From Gracilariopsis chorda (lineage: Eukaryota > Rhodophyta > Florideophyceae > Gracilariales > Gracilariaceae): a stretch of 54,092 nucleotides of DNA. The notes under the pieces were generated by a model. That model was not told the DNA's origin. It ran no database searches and saw only the letters and a list, made by a program, of their open reading frames with translations. The position numbers were made by a program, and so were the translations under genes. The stretch covers positions 1 to 54,092 of the forward strand of contig NBIV01000351.1 of assembly GCA_003194525.1 (NCBI GenBank). The letters are read 5' to 3'. Numbering within the stretch: the first letter of the stretch is position 1; each line of letters starts with the position of its first letter. This document shows, one piece after another, positions 29,305-39,810 of the stretch.

Positions 29305-29767
29305 CGCGAACGGCGTCGCCACGGGAGAGCAGCGAGTCGGCGAGCTGCTGGGCGAACTTTCAAGGGGGGGAAGGCTTGATAGATATAGGCACCGGGCGCG
29401 CGCTCATTTTCTTTGCGGCGCGACACTGGCGCTGATGTGCGTCGCGAATGAGGCCGACCGTTTGGCTGATGCGGACGCGTGGCGGTGCAGCGGACAGTCA
29501 CACTCTCCCTCACACTCGCTGTCGCGCGGCCGTCACAATTTGACGCCGTCTCATTCTGCCGCGTGACGCTGACGTCATGGCACAACTGTTCGCGGCGGCT
29601 ACCGCGGCTACCGCGGCTACCGCGGCTACCGCCCGCCCAGCTGGCGGCGCACCAACAACTTGTCACAACTGGTTGGCACCCGTCCAGAAGCGCTTTTCTG
29701 TCAACACTCAACACGCCCCCGTCCGTTCGCGCTGTTCGGTCAATGCAGTTTGCCGTCGTGTTGTGCC
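29305..29767. promoter_or_regulatory. divergent promoter region of SURF4 and the two-TM microprotein
   Basis: 463 bp between opposite start codons. A perfect CRE-like TGACGTCA lies at about 29571-29578, and four 9-bp repeats GCGGCTACC at 29595-29630. A short element like this at a shared promoter is a plausible cis site; nothing else is recognised. Confidence 0.5.
29595..29630. repeat. four 9-bp tandem repeats (GCGGCTACC)
   Basis: Four identical units in a row inside the SURF4/microprotein spacer, 138 bp before the microprotein start. Confidence 0.9.
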
Positions 29768-30043
29768 ATGCCGTCGTTGGAGCATAGCGCCGTTATAGCC
29801 GTCGCCACTGTTTCATCGCTGGTCGCGTTCGCGCAACTCTTCCATACTCTCCGCAAAGAAAACGTTGAAGACCGCCAATCAGTCATCCTTCTCACGCTAG
29901 TTGCCGCCGCCATTGTTTTCTTCATCACTTTCCTGGCGTTCCTTGCCGCCGAAGCCGCGTCTGAACTCAACAGCGATGCCGCCACCGCAAGCAAGTCGCA
30001 CGCCCATTCCGAACCCTCTGCGCACCATGAAAAGACCTCGTGA
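29768..30043 (+). CDS. small two-span membrane protein, 91 aa
   Basis: The function is unknown. ATG 29768 is the first in frame with good composition. Two hydrophobic stretches, about residues 8-27 and 38-62, are joined by a short charged loop (RKENVEDRQS), giving a helical hairpin. A hydrophilic, His/Ser-rich tail of about 25 residues ends in EKTS. The general layout recalls TMEM258/OST5-type subunits of oligosaccharyltransferase and other ER hairpin proteins, but no diagnostic motif is seen, so I give no name. Its head-to-head partner is SURF4, an ER protein, which would fit an ER location. Single exon. Confidence 0.6.
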   Translation: MPSLEHSAVIAVATVSSLVAFAQLFHTLRKENVEDRQSVILLTLVAAAIVFFITFLAFLAAEAASELNSDAATASKSHAHSEPSAHHEKTS

Positions 30044-32126
<2,083 letters not shown>

Positions 32127-32256
32127 GTATAAAATGTAATTCTGCGCTATGCTTCCTTCGCCATCTCGTTGTGTTTTGTACTTATCGCAGTGATCGGACA
32201 GCGCGCTGCTTTACAATGAAATCTTGTGTTGAGCCACTTTTCAAGTAATTGTTGAC

Positions 32257-32796
32257 TCACGTCGCTACTTCCACTTGCATCGCAGACCCGGTCATCGGCT
32301 TCGACCTTTTCTTCACGCGTTGTTTTCTCTCGCGACGCTTCTTCCTGATCCCAACGCCCTGCCTCTCTCTCCGAGGGTAGAAATACGGTCTCTCCGTGAC
32401 GTCCTCGTATTCCTCGTCGTCCACGTCCATGGTGCGCCTTCTCGCTGCGGGGATCTCAGCCCTCATTCTAGCTTCTGCACCAGCGCAGGGAATGGGAAAG
32501 CCGACTACCTCCTTCTTCAAGGTCATTTTGTCATCCTTGTATGCGAGGGGGCCGTGCACAACATTGAGCTTTGGTGCGTCGGGGGTCGGTACAAATGTAG
32601 ACACCAGCTCAAAACCACCATGGCTTCTGGGAGGCATCTTTTGCTCCTTGCTCCTCTCCCCTGGAAGATCCATTCCAATTGCTTTGTACACTTTTTCAGC
32701 TTGTTCGCGGAGTTTTGCATCGTGAATGGGTTCCATGACGGACCGTCTCATGGCCTTGTACGCCATTTTGACCTTGCTTCTTTTGCTTTTGGCCAT
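32257..32796 (-). CDS. basic nuclear protein, LLPH/DUF2423-like start, 179 aa
   Basis: Starts at ATG 32796 with MAKSKRSKVKM, close to the opening MAKSLRSKWKRKMRA of LLPH (LAPS18) and the fungal DUF2423 family, nucleolar proteins linked to ribosome biogenesis. A Lys/Arg-rich block near the end (RRERQGVGIRKKRRERKQR, about residues 143-161) is a likely nuclear localisation signal. The protein is longer than animal LLPH (about 129 aa), with an inserted middle of unknown type. A DVDDEEYEDV acidic patch precedes the basic end. The resemblance is confined to the first dozen residues and the general composition, so the assignment is tentative. It converges on adenylate kinase. Confidence 0.6.
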   Translation of the reverse strand: MAKSKRSKVKMAYKAMRRSVMEPIHDAKLREQAEKVYKAIGMDLPGERSKEQKMPPRSHGGFELVSTFVPTPDAPKLNVVHGPLAYKDDKMTLKKEVVGFPIPCAGAEARMRAEIPAARRRTMDVDDEEYEDVTERPYFYPRRERQGVGIRKKRRERKQRVKKRSKPMTGSAMQVEVAT

Positions 32797-33083
32797 GGTG
32801 TATCGGAGAATGGGATAGCGGTATTAGATGAGCGACTTTCCTGTCGTCAGTGAGCACGAAATTGAACGCAGCGGTGAACTGGAACAAAGCATGTCGTCGT
32901 ACCGACGCCGGATGGCCACAGCAAATTCGGAAAAAAAAAAAGAAAAGTGTTCTTTTCTAGAACAAATGTTTATATTTAGGGTGGCAAAACACAACACATA
33001 ATTTATGATGGGCGATTCCATTGGCAGTTGTCAAAATTGTTCTGAATATCAGACTCTACCTTTGGTAACCTTTAGGTAAAGGG
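32797..33083. other. intergenic region upstream of the LLPH-like gene
   Basis: 287 bp. A poly-A run at 32930-32944 on the plus strand and a GGTAACC...GGTAAAGGGTTACCC block at 33064-33090 are the only visible features. Confidence 0.45.
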
Positions 33084-33459
33084 TTACCCATCACATCGAT
33101 GAAATGACTTCAGCCCCTCACGGTTCAACTTTTGAACTTCAAAGGTAGCACCCACTTGCCCTACTATGACATACATCCTCCCCTCCCCCGTGATCATACG
33201 CAATGAAGCACCTCGGTCAAAAAGAACCCGATCGACTATGCAAAAGCAGGATCCTTTGACTCTGAAACTGGAATCGAGTCCGGTTGACAAGACTACGAGC
33301 TCGGAACAATGTGAATAAGTTGCAAGTTCCTTTTTTGAGTCTATTAGGAATGCTTCCAACTCGCACACATGGTGCGAAAATGTACTCTTCAACAGTCACA
33401 TTATCATTATGGAGAGACGTTTCGATACTCGGAAAACGAACATCGATCTGAGCTACCAT
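33084..33459 (-). other. possible coding region in two overlapping phases (gene or pseudogene)
   Basis: Two open minus-strand frames overlap. One starts ATG at 33459 and runs to about 33217; the other opens near 33392 and ends at 33084. Each looks protein-like for part of its length: the first up to about 33350, the second from about 33310 on, with alternating hydrophobic strands (FCIVDRVLF, MYVIVGQVGA). This pattern suits one small gene, possibly an OB-fold protein, split by a frameshift or a very short intron. No family is recognised. The position, between a minus gene and a divergent plus gene, would accommodate a minus-strand gene. Confidence 0.35.
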
Positions 33460-33659
33460 TTTCTATGCATGTATTGAAACGGATATATCACCTTCTCTTA
33501 CCCGACATGGGCTGTACAAAGATGCAGATATTCGCAATGCTTTCTGCTACGCACCCGTAGAGCGCTCGAACCTCGCAACTTCCAAGCAACCACGACACAA
33601 ACTCGCGTGTGTCAGCTCGTTTATTGCAATTCAAAGCTCGTTGCATACCCAAAGCAGCT

Positions 33660-34784
33660 ATGGATTACAGTCTTCATGCTGCTCAGAAGGATGACGCCTC
33701 TCTTAGCTCAAACTCTTCAGGCCTCAGTCTTGCTTCTCTTCCTGAGTTTATTCACTTCAATTCTGACTTGGACGAAAGCAGCCAAGACATGTCGCAACAT
33801 AGTTACACGGAGAATGAGCACAATTTTCTTCACACCGGGAAGCCAGACGTTTCTCAGCTGACGAAGCCAATCCCCACCACAAAAGTTGAACTGGAGCTGC
33901 TTGATGATCAACAAGAGAAACCCGATCGTGAAGAGACACTCACTCTCAGACCGAAATCCGACGAAGAGCCAAAAGAAAAGAGCGACGACTTGATAAAACA
34001 GCTTCGTAGCCCTCAAATATACAGAATGGCTATGAACAGGGTAAGCTTGAGTGATCTCGGTTTCAATCATCGTTTCGGATGTCAATCAGTCTCCCAAGAC
34101 CTTACCAAGGCATACAACTTCTACCTGGATGCCGCAGACACCGGTTGTACTGATGCCTTAGCGTATCTGGCAACTGCACACATCCACGGCCTGGGGGTTG
34201 ACAAATCGTTGGGCACAGCCCACCACCTGTTGAGACGAGGCATTCTGCAAGGTTCTGCAGACGCTGTTGAAATTCGTGCATTATGTTGGATGAACGGAAC
34301 GTTTGATGGAATCCGCGATTATGACACCTTTCTACAACTTCTCGAGCTGGGCATTGCGATGAATGCGCCATCGTGTTTATTGTGGGCTGGCCTTTGTTTT
34401 GAACTGGGGCTGGGCGTGCAAACAGATTCGCATACAGCTAAACAAGCATACCTGGCGGCAGCTAGCTCGAATTCCATGACTTATCTGGTTCAGAACTGCT
34501 TCCCGGGCGTTCTTACCGCAGGTGATCCATGGCTTCTTCTGAAGTGCACTCTGTTCTTACTCCATGGCATTGGGCACTCCGAAAATCTTGGCCACGCGAT
34601 GGATTGCTTGAAACAGTCGGCGTTACTCGGGTGTAAAGAGGCGCAGGTGTACCTTGGCATTTGTCTGAGCGAGGGAAAATGGCTACAACGTGACACTGAA
34701 GTAGCGTTGTATTGGTTCCAAGAAGCTGCTAAGGGAGAGCTTGCACACCCGATTGCGAAAAAAGTGGTTGAGCAGTTGGAGTAG
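33660..34784 (+). CDS. Sel1-repeat protein, 374 aa
   Basis: Sel1-like repeats are TPR-related helical hairpins that act as adaptors in chitin-synthase, ERAD and signalling complexes. The start is ATG 33660. Residues 1-125 are acidic and disordered. Repeats follow, including DLTKAYNFYLDAADTGCTDA, LAYLATAHIHGLGVDKSLGT and, near the end, AQVYLGICLSEGKWLQRDTE with ALYWFQEAAKG, carrying the A-x2-x-L-G-x2-Y-x2-G-x-G/GV pattern; I count at least four. There is no signal peptide or membrane segment, so it is not a full Hrd3/SEL1L. A cytosolic scaffold is the safest reading. The gene is convergent with the F-box/LRR gene. Confidence 0.78.
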   Translation: MDYSLHAAQKDDASLSSNSSGLSLASLPEFIHFNSDLDESSQDMSQHSYTENEHNFLHTGKPDVSQLTKPIPTTKVELELLDDQQEKPDREETLTLRPKSDEEPKEKSDDLIKQLRSPQIYRMAMNRVSLSDLGFNHRFGCQSVSQDLTKAYNFYLDAADTGCTDALAYLATAHIHGLGVDKSLGTAHHLLRRGILQGSADAVEIRALCWMNGTFDGIRDYDTFLQLLELGIAMNAPSCLLWAGLCFELGLGVQTDSHTAKQAYLAAASSNSMTYLVQNCFPGVLTAGDPWLLLKCTLFLLHGIGHSENLGHAMDCLKQSALLGCKEAQVYLGICLSEGKWLQRDTEVALYWFQEAAKGELAHPIAKKVVEQLE

Positions 34785-34839
34785 AGCGCGGTTGGTGCTG
34801 TTGGTGTTGAGGAGGCTTAGTTGACTTGGTTTTTCGGAA

Positions 34840-36348
34840 TTAGTAGAAGAAGGCGATTGAGCTGCCGTGGAGTTCCAAGAGTGGTAATGAAGCCTTTACT
34901 GCTTCAATGGCAGGGATAGAGAAATCGCAGTAAGAAAGACGAATGATTCGAAGTCGTCTTGCAAAGTTTGGAATGACTGTCCGAAGCAAAGTATCGGTTA
35001 ACCCTTTACAACTGATAACATGAAGTTGTTCAAGATTGTTCGGCATGGTGGCCAGTACTGTGGAGATGCCGTGATCGGTTAGCGAGGAGTTGTATGATAT
35101 GTCAAGCGTCGTGAGCGACTTGAGGTTTTTGGCAAGAGATAAGAGTGTTGCATCTGTGAGTCCAGGACAGTTGCACAGACTCAAGAAACGAAGCGTTTCG
35201 CCACATGCGCGGGAAATTGGTTGCAGTATGTGGTCACTTAGTGGGAGCTGAGAGAGACTGAAGGCGCGCAAGTTTTGAGATCGTTTTGTATTCCGAAGCA
35301 ATGGTTGTTCTGGTAGTGTGAAAGCTGATGGCTGTATGGACTCGGTAAGTGTGCAGGTTGGTGAAAGATCAAGCCGTGATGATGGAGAGGTCAAAACACG
35401 GGGGGGACAGTTGATTCGGTCTGTGTGGAGAGAAAAGAAGAGGGTTTCAAGAGCGGACGCATAGTGGTCTAAAGCGCAAAGCGCATGCACGGTTGTGTTG
35501 ACGCAGCTGTGTAAGTGAAAACGTGTAAGATGATGAGCGGCTTGTTTGAAGAAGGTCTGTAAACCGAGATCGGCAACCCATGTGAGTCGTAATAAGCACA
35601 GATACGTGAGACGGTTGCAGTGTGTTGCGGCGGCAAACAGAACTTGATCGTCTAATGACGGGTGATGCAAAGCGTTGAGTTCTAATCCTCTCAGATTTGG
35701 ACCGAGATGTTCGAAGACCTGTATGAGACTGCGGGCGGTTACGTGACGGGATCCGGCTAGTTCTAAATAGCGCAGAGCGGTGCAAGAGCGAGCGATGATT
35801 TGCACTGTGATGTGGTCCAAGCTGGGAGCGGCGGATATGACGAGTTTGTGAAAGGTGTGGCCTAGAGTTTGTAAAAGGTCGTTCAAGAGACGTTTGCTGA
35901 TATTGACGCCGATTAAAACGAAGTGACGGATTGGTGGCGGTTGAGACAGAAGGTGCTTGAGGGCGGGAGAAACGGGGGAGGAACACTCGAGATGAATGGC
36001 GCGCAGGGTTGTAGCGGCTATCTTGCAGATGGAAAGAAGAGTGTGCTGATGGTTTTGCCAGGAACTGACTAGCTTGACGGCTGTTAGAGAGGTTCTGAAG
36101 ATGTTTAGCATTGTGGTACAGGTGAAGGCTAGGGCGATTCCGTTGTGCAGTTCGCGTGGATTTGCGGCGTTGATGAAGGTTTGGTGGGAATGTTGATGGT
36201 GTGTTGGAGATGGATGTGAATTCATAGTGAGCAGCATGATTCGACGAAGCAATTCCGGGGGCAGTTGAAGCAACGTTAGAGCGGGAGCACTGTTAGATTT
36301 GGTGTCAGTGGCGTCTACGCAGGACGCGAAGGGGAGCGAACGAGACAT
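34840..36348 (-). CDS. F-box/leucine-rich-repeat protein, 502 aa
   Basis: A likely substrate receptor of an SCF (SKP1-cullin-F-box) ubiquitin ligase. ATG 36348. After a short Ser/Thr leader, LTLLQLPPELLRRIMLLTM (residues 25-43) matches the F-box start (LPxELLxxIxxxL). LRRs of the cysteine-containing/AMN1 type fill the rest: LRYLELAGSRHVTARSLIQV, LRGLELNALHHPSLDDQVLF, LTYLCLLRLTWVADLGLQTF, then LRFLSLCNCPGLTDATLLSL, LTTLDISYNSSLTDHGI and LEQLHVISCKGLTDTLLRT near the C-terminus. Such proteins bind substrate through the concave LRR face. SCF ligases are activated by NEDD8, whose gene and E2 lie in the same window. Start codon 559 bp from a divergent membrane protein gene. Confidence 0.85.
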   Translation of the reverse strand: MSRSLPFASCVDATDTKSNSAPALTLLQLPPELLRRIMLLTMNSHPSPTHHQHSHQTFINAANPRELHNGIALAFTCTTMLNIFRTSLTAVKLVSSWQNHQHTLLSICKIAATTLRAIHLECSSPVSPALKHLLSQPPPIRHFVLIGVNISKRLLNDLLQTLGHTFHKLVISAAPSLDHITVQIIARSCTALRYLELAGSRHVTARSLIQVFEHLGPNLRGLELNALHHPSLDDQVLFAAATHCNRLTYLCLLRLTWVADLGLQTFFKQAAHHLTRFHLHSCVNTTVHALCALDHYASALETLFFSLHTDRINCPPRVLTSPSSRLDLSPTCTLTESIQPSAFTLPEQPLLRNTKRSQNLRAFSLSQLPLSDHILQPISRACGETLRFLSLCNCPGLTDATLLSLAKNLKSLTTLDISYNSSLTDHGISTVLATMPNNLEQLHVISCKGLTDTLLRTVIPNFARRLRIIRLSYCDFSIPAIEAVKASLPLLELHGSSIAFFY

Positions 36349-36907
36349 TGCGGAGAGGGCGGATGGCGGGGTGCAAGGGCTGGTGGAAGTGGGGGGGAGG
36401 GGGGTGTTTGAACCACGAATGGAAGAGCGGCGAAGAGCATGTGGAGGCGGCGTTAACGGGGCGGGGTCGAAGAGAAGAGCGGGACCAAGTTGCCGTTTGG
36501 CTGCAGCGTTGCGCTGGTGGCAGAGGCGGATGGTGGCACTGGCAGATATTCATCGCGTCGCGCTTTGATTGGTCGTGGCGGAGATACAGCGGACCAATCG
36601 CGCGTCGTCCACACGTGCGCCGTGTCAGTTGTGCACCTGTGCAGCTGCGGATGCATTCCACGACGTCGAATGCATCCCCCCCCCCCCCCCTCCCCGCCGC
36701 GCGCGCCGAAACTTTATGTTGAATGCATCGCCGCGTGAATGCATACCGTCGTCATGCGCTTCCTTCGCTACCGAACCGCGCTTCACCCTCATCGCCGCTT
36801 CCCCGCCCCTTCCGCCGCCATGCCGTCCCGCGATATATCCCCGTCAATGGCTCTCCCCGCCAAAACTGCTCTCGTTCCCCCCACCCCGGTCAACTCCACC
36901 TTGAAAC
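36349..36907. promoter_or_regulatory. divergent promoter of the F-box/LRR and membrane protein genes
   Basis: 559 bp. An inverted CCAAT pair, GATTGGTC (36567-36574) and GACCAATC (36592-36599), is an exact complementary match. Four copies of GAATGCAT or its complement lie within 94 bp: 36651-36658, 36668-36675, 36721-36728 and 36737-36744. A C-rich run follows the second copy (36676-36696). These look like a shared promoter with a repeated cis element; binding factors are unknown. Confidence 0.6.
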
Positions 36908-39286
36908 ATGTCTTCGTCAAGCATCCCATCTGCTCTGGCACTCACTTTGCTGCTGTCTGTCTGCGTTCATGCTGCTGTTCTCGACTCCACGTCTCTCCCT
37001 CCCTACACGCATCAACGCCATCCCACAACCCCCGCAAACGAAACCCGTCTTAATCGAAACATCTTCTTGAACACCTTCTACGGTTTCTCAACCTCTCAAA
37101 AGACGAACACCACAATCCTGCTCATCGATGGCGCCGCAGAGAATCAAATCACCTACATTCTTCGCCTCCGAAAGTACGAGGCCATCACCGCCATTATTCA
37201 CATCCCCACCGATCCAACCATTCTCACATCCACCTCGGAATCGAGATCTCAAATCTCTCACCCTTCCAGAAACGCATTCAACCTCACCTTATTCCATCAG
37301 TTTGACGCCCATGTGGGCGTTGTTACCTTCAATCTTCTCGTCTTTACCAACTTCACAAAGTACCATGCCGCCGGTACCTACACCGTGGCGGGTATCGTTG
37401 CCTATGCCTCTCAAAACATCTCCACGCTTGCTATAGCGTCTGGAATCAACTCCCCAGGCATATCTTTCAAATCCCCACTCTCTCTTGCAAACCTTACTGC
37501 GCAGAGCACCGTTCGACTCAAACTGTCCTATCAACCCGTCGGCCCCGATATCACCTCCAATCCACCATCGTTACTGCAACTTTTTTCAACCGCTCGCATA
37601 CACACCACCAATCTCATGCGCGCTGCTAATTCAACTCTCATCAATTATGCCCATTCTTGCAACATCACCAGCACAACGTCGAATGCAACATCATTACTTC
37701 CCGAATCCGCCGTGCATTGTGGAATAGCGTACAACAGTTCAGATCAAACACTTGCTCTCACCCTACTTCCGGAAAGAAACGGAGCAGCGGTTGTCAATAT
37801 CGCTTTTCCAGACCTTCAAGTCCACGGAGACGTGTTTGAAACTGATATAACACTTAGCGTCAACATCTCCAAACGCGCTACACCCATTGCTCTCGTTCAG
37901 CCCAACACCACGCTCACTTTGGACTACTTTGGTTCAGAGCTTCTGTACGTCTATATGTACAATGTTATACAACCCGATCAGCGTTTCAACGCCACCGACT
38001 ATGTGATTGACTTGGACAACGGTCGTTATGCGCGCATCGATTTTGAACTCTCTACTTTTGAACAGCCTTTGCAACGAATAGCCTTTGTCGTTGTTCCGCC
38101 CGGTCAAGAATATCCCGCAATACAAAAGCAGATTCTCAACGCCTTGAAGGATCTCAAAGGTTCTGCTCAGGATGTTGTAGAGCAATCACCGACTCCTTTG
38201 TTCACGGCAGAGCCGGAGATGCTGCCAGGCGTCCGTTCTGGTGATTTTTCCAGAGATACTAACCTATCTTCCCTTTCATATGACGAACATCTGGATCCGA
38301 CGCTTCCCATCAGCGCCGATTTCTATGCTTTAGAGAATTCACAAGCCGTACTCGACGGGCCCTATGTGACTGAAGATTTGCGAATGCCTCATATTCGTTC
38401 CCTTTATGATCAAGAAGCTCGTCGAGATCCCACTAAGGGTTTTTACGTATCGCATGTTCACGTGCTCATTCCGCCTTCGTCTTCTCTTGAAACTGCCAAA
38501 AGCATCCTTGACACTCCTCTTTTGACCATCTTTGCTCCCAATCGCACAGCCATCATTGGTTCTATTACGATAACGGAAAACTATCGCAATGTTTTGGTTT
38601 CATTCTGGCTTGCCAATTACAGCATCTCTACCTTTTCGGAACACAAATCGAGACAGATTGCCTCATCGCTTTCGAAAGCCATTGCAACCATGACTGAAGT
38701 GCAAGTCAAGAGCGGAAACTTGACCCACCTGAAAGCCAATGTCACTGGAGTTGAAGCTACGTTTGATGTCCGCGTTTCCACTGATGCGAAGAAAATTGTT
38801 GCTAATTTGTTCAAGAATAAGACACATCATGAACAAGAAATAGCAGCCGATGTCTACCTTCATGTATCCAGGTTGAAGATCACCAGAACAATGCTGCATG
38901 ACCCATCATCAGCGTCTGAATCTGATTTACTGGGCGATAGTCATGGTAATTCCTCATTGAGCGGACTGACTACCGCAATAGTGGCCGCCATCGCGATTCT
39001 TGCATTTGTAGCGTTGCTCCCAGTGTTTGTGATGTGCATTGGATTTCTCACCGTTGAGCATAATCATCCTGATGAAGGGTCTTCAGAAACGGGCCGAAAC
39101 AATGCTGGTTCACCACCTGACGCTGATGTCAGTACTGCCTCCTCTGCCCCTGGGCCTGGCGCTATCGTGAGAGACAAGTTCGGACGAGGAAACGAAGAGG
39201 ATTATGAATCGTTCAAATTGAATCAAGAAATGCGTCAAAGAGGTTATTTCGATGCAAGAGAAGTAACGAGTGCTAGTACTGAATGA
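36908..39286 (+). CDS. type I membrane glycoprotein of unknown function, 792 aa
   Basis: Residues 1-22 are a clear signal peptide (SALALTLLLSVCVHA). The large luminal or extracellular part (about 23-687) has many N-x-S/T sites (NETR, NTT, NFT, NIS and others) and few Cys, mostly beta-strand-like in pattern. Residues about 688-713 form a transmembrane helix (IVAAIAILAFVALLPVF), and a 79-residue cytoplasmic tail with acidic and Pro/Ser parts follows. Start ATG 36908 is the first in frame. No domain is recognised. Head-to-head with the F-box gene; a small spliced gene lies 150 bp downstream on the same strand. Secretory-pathway or plasma-membrane location is inferred from topology alone. Confidence 0.78.
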   Translation: MSSSSIPSALALTLLLSVCVHAAVLDSTSLPPYTHQRHPTTPANETRLNRNIFLNTFYGFSTSQKTNTTILLIDGAAENQITYILRLRKYEAITAIIHIPTDPTILTSTSESRSQISHPSRNAFNLTLFHQFDAHVGVVTFNLLVFTNFTKYHAAGTYTVAGIVAYASQNISTLAIASGINSPGISFKSPLSLANLTAQSTVRLKLSYQPVGPDITSNPPSLLQLFSTARIHTTNLMRAANSTLINYAHSCNITSTTSNATSLLPESAVHCGIAYNSSDQTLALTLLPERNGAAVVNIAFPDLQVHGDVFETDITLSVNISKRATPIALVQPNTTLTLDYFGSELLYVYMYNVIQPDQRFNATDYVIDLDNGRYARIDFELSTFEQPLQRIAFVVVPPGQEYPAIQKQILNALKDLKGSAQDVVEQSPTPLFTAEPEMLPGVRSGDFSRDTNLSSLSYDEHLDPTLPISADFYALENSQAVLDGPYVTEDLRMPHIRSLYDQEARRDPTKGFYVSHVHVLIPPSSSLETAKSILDTPLLTIFAPNRTAIIGSITITENYRNVLVSFWLANYSISTFSEHKSRQIASSLSKAIATMTEVQVKSGNLTHLKANVTGVEATFDVRVSTDAKKIVANLFKNKTHHEQEIAADVYLHVSRLKITRTMLHDPSSASESDLLGDSHGNSSLSGLTTAIVAAIAILAFVALLPVFVMCIGFLTVEHNHPDEGSSETGRNNAGSPPDADVSTASSAPGPGAIVRDKFGRGNEEDYESFKLNQEMRQRGYFDAREVTSASTE

Positions 39287-39436
39287 GTTTCAATACCAAG
39301 GCTTGAGAACGCCTCAAGCTATGATGGACAAGCTATGATTGTCACTGAATGAAAAAGGCTTCTTCGGTCTGACTTTGCAATTATTGTCATCCCTTACCAC
39401 TTTCCAGTTCGACAGTGAAGTAAACACTTTTCTTCA

Positions 39437-39688
39437 ATGAAGTAAGAGGGTCTTTTGAAACGCTAGCATCTCTCTAGCAGTAACCCTCGTTTCCCTCACT
39501 TGCTTGTCGGCAGGGACGACTATGGACTCACTGCCATCACCCTTGCAGCACTAGTGTTAACATGGTGCTGGACCTTCAATGATCACATTGTCGCTTTGCT
39601 CTGCAGTTTCTACAAAGGTTCTCGACTTTCACAACGAGGGTACACGAGTTATGCTTTGAGAGATGATGAGCAGGTTGTCACATGTTAA
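39437..39688 (+). CDS. two-exon gene for a 59-aa single-span membrane protein
   Basis: Exon 1 is only five bases (ATGAA, 39437-39441). The intron, 39442-39513 (72 bp), has a GTAAGAG donor and a pyrimidine-rich end with GCAG acceptor. Exon 2 (39514-39688) completes AAG and stays open to TAA 39686-39688. The product starts MKDDYGLTAITLAALVLTWC, so a short acidic N-terminus leads straight into a transmembrane helix, followed by a polar tail of about 30 residues. No single open frame shows a start, which is why it would be missed. No family is recognised. The model rests on splice consensus and an intact joined frame, without transcript evidence. Confidence 0.5.
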
Positions 39689-39810
39689 ACATCACAGTTT
39701 GCTAACCACAGTTATTAAACAAGAGGGCATTCTACCATTACTACTAAAACAGCGGACACCTATAGTTTGCACCAAGCCATGCTGAAGCATTCGAAGAGGA
39801 TAAACACAAA

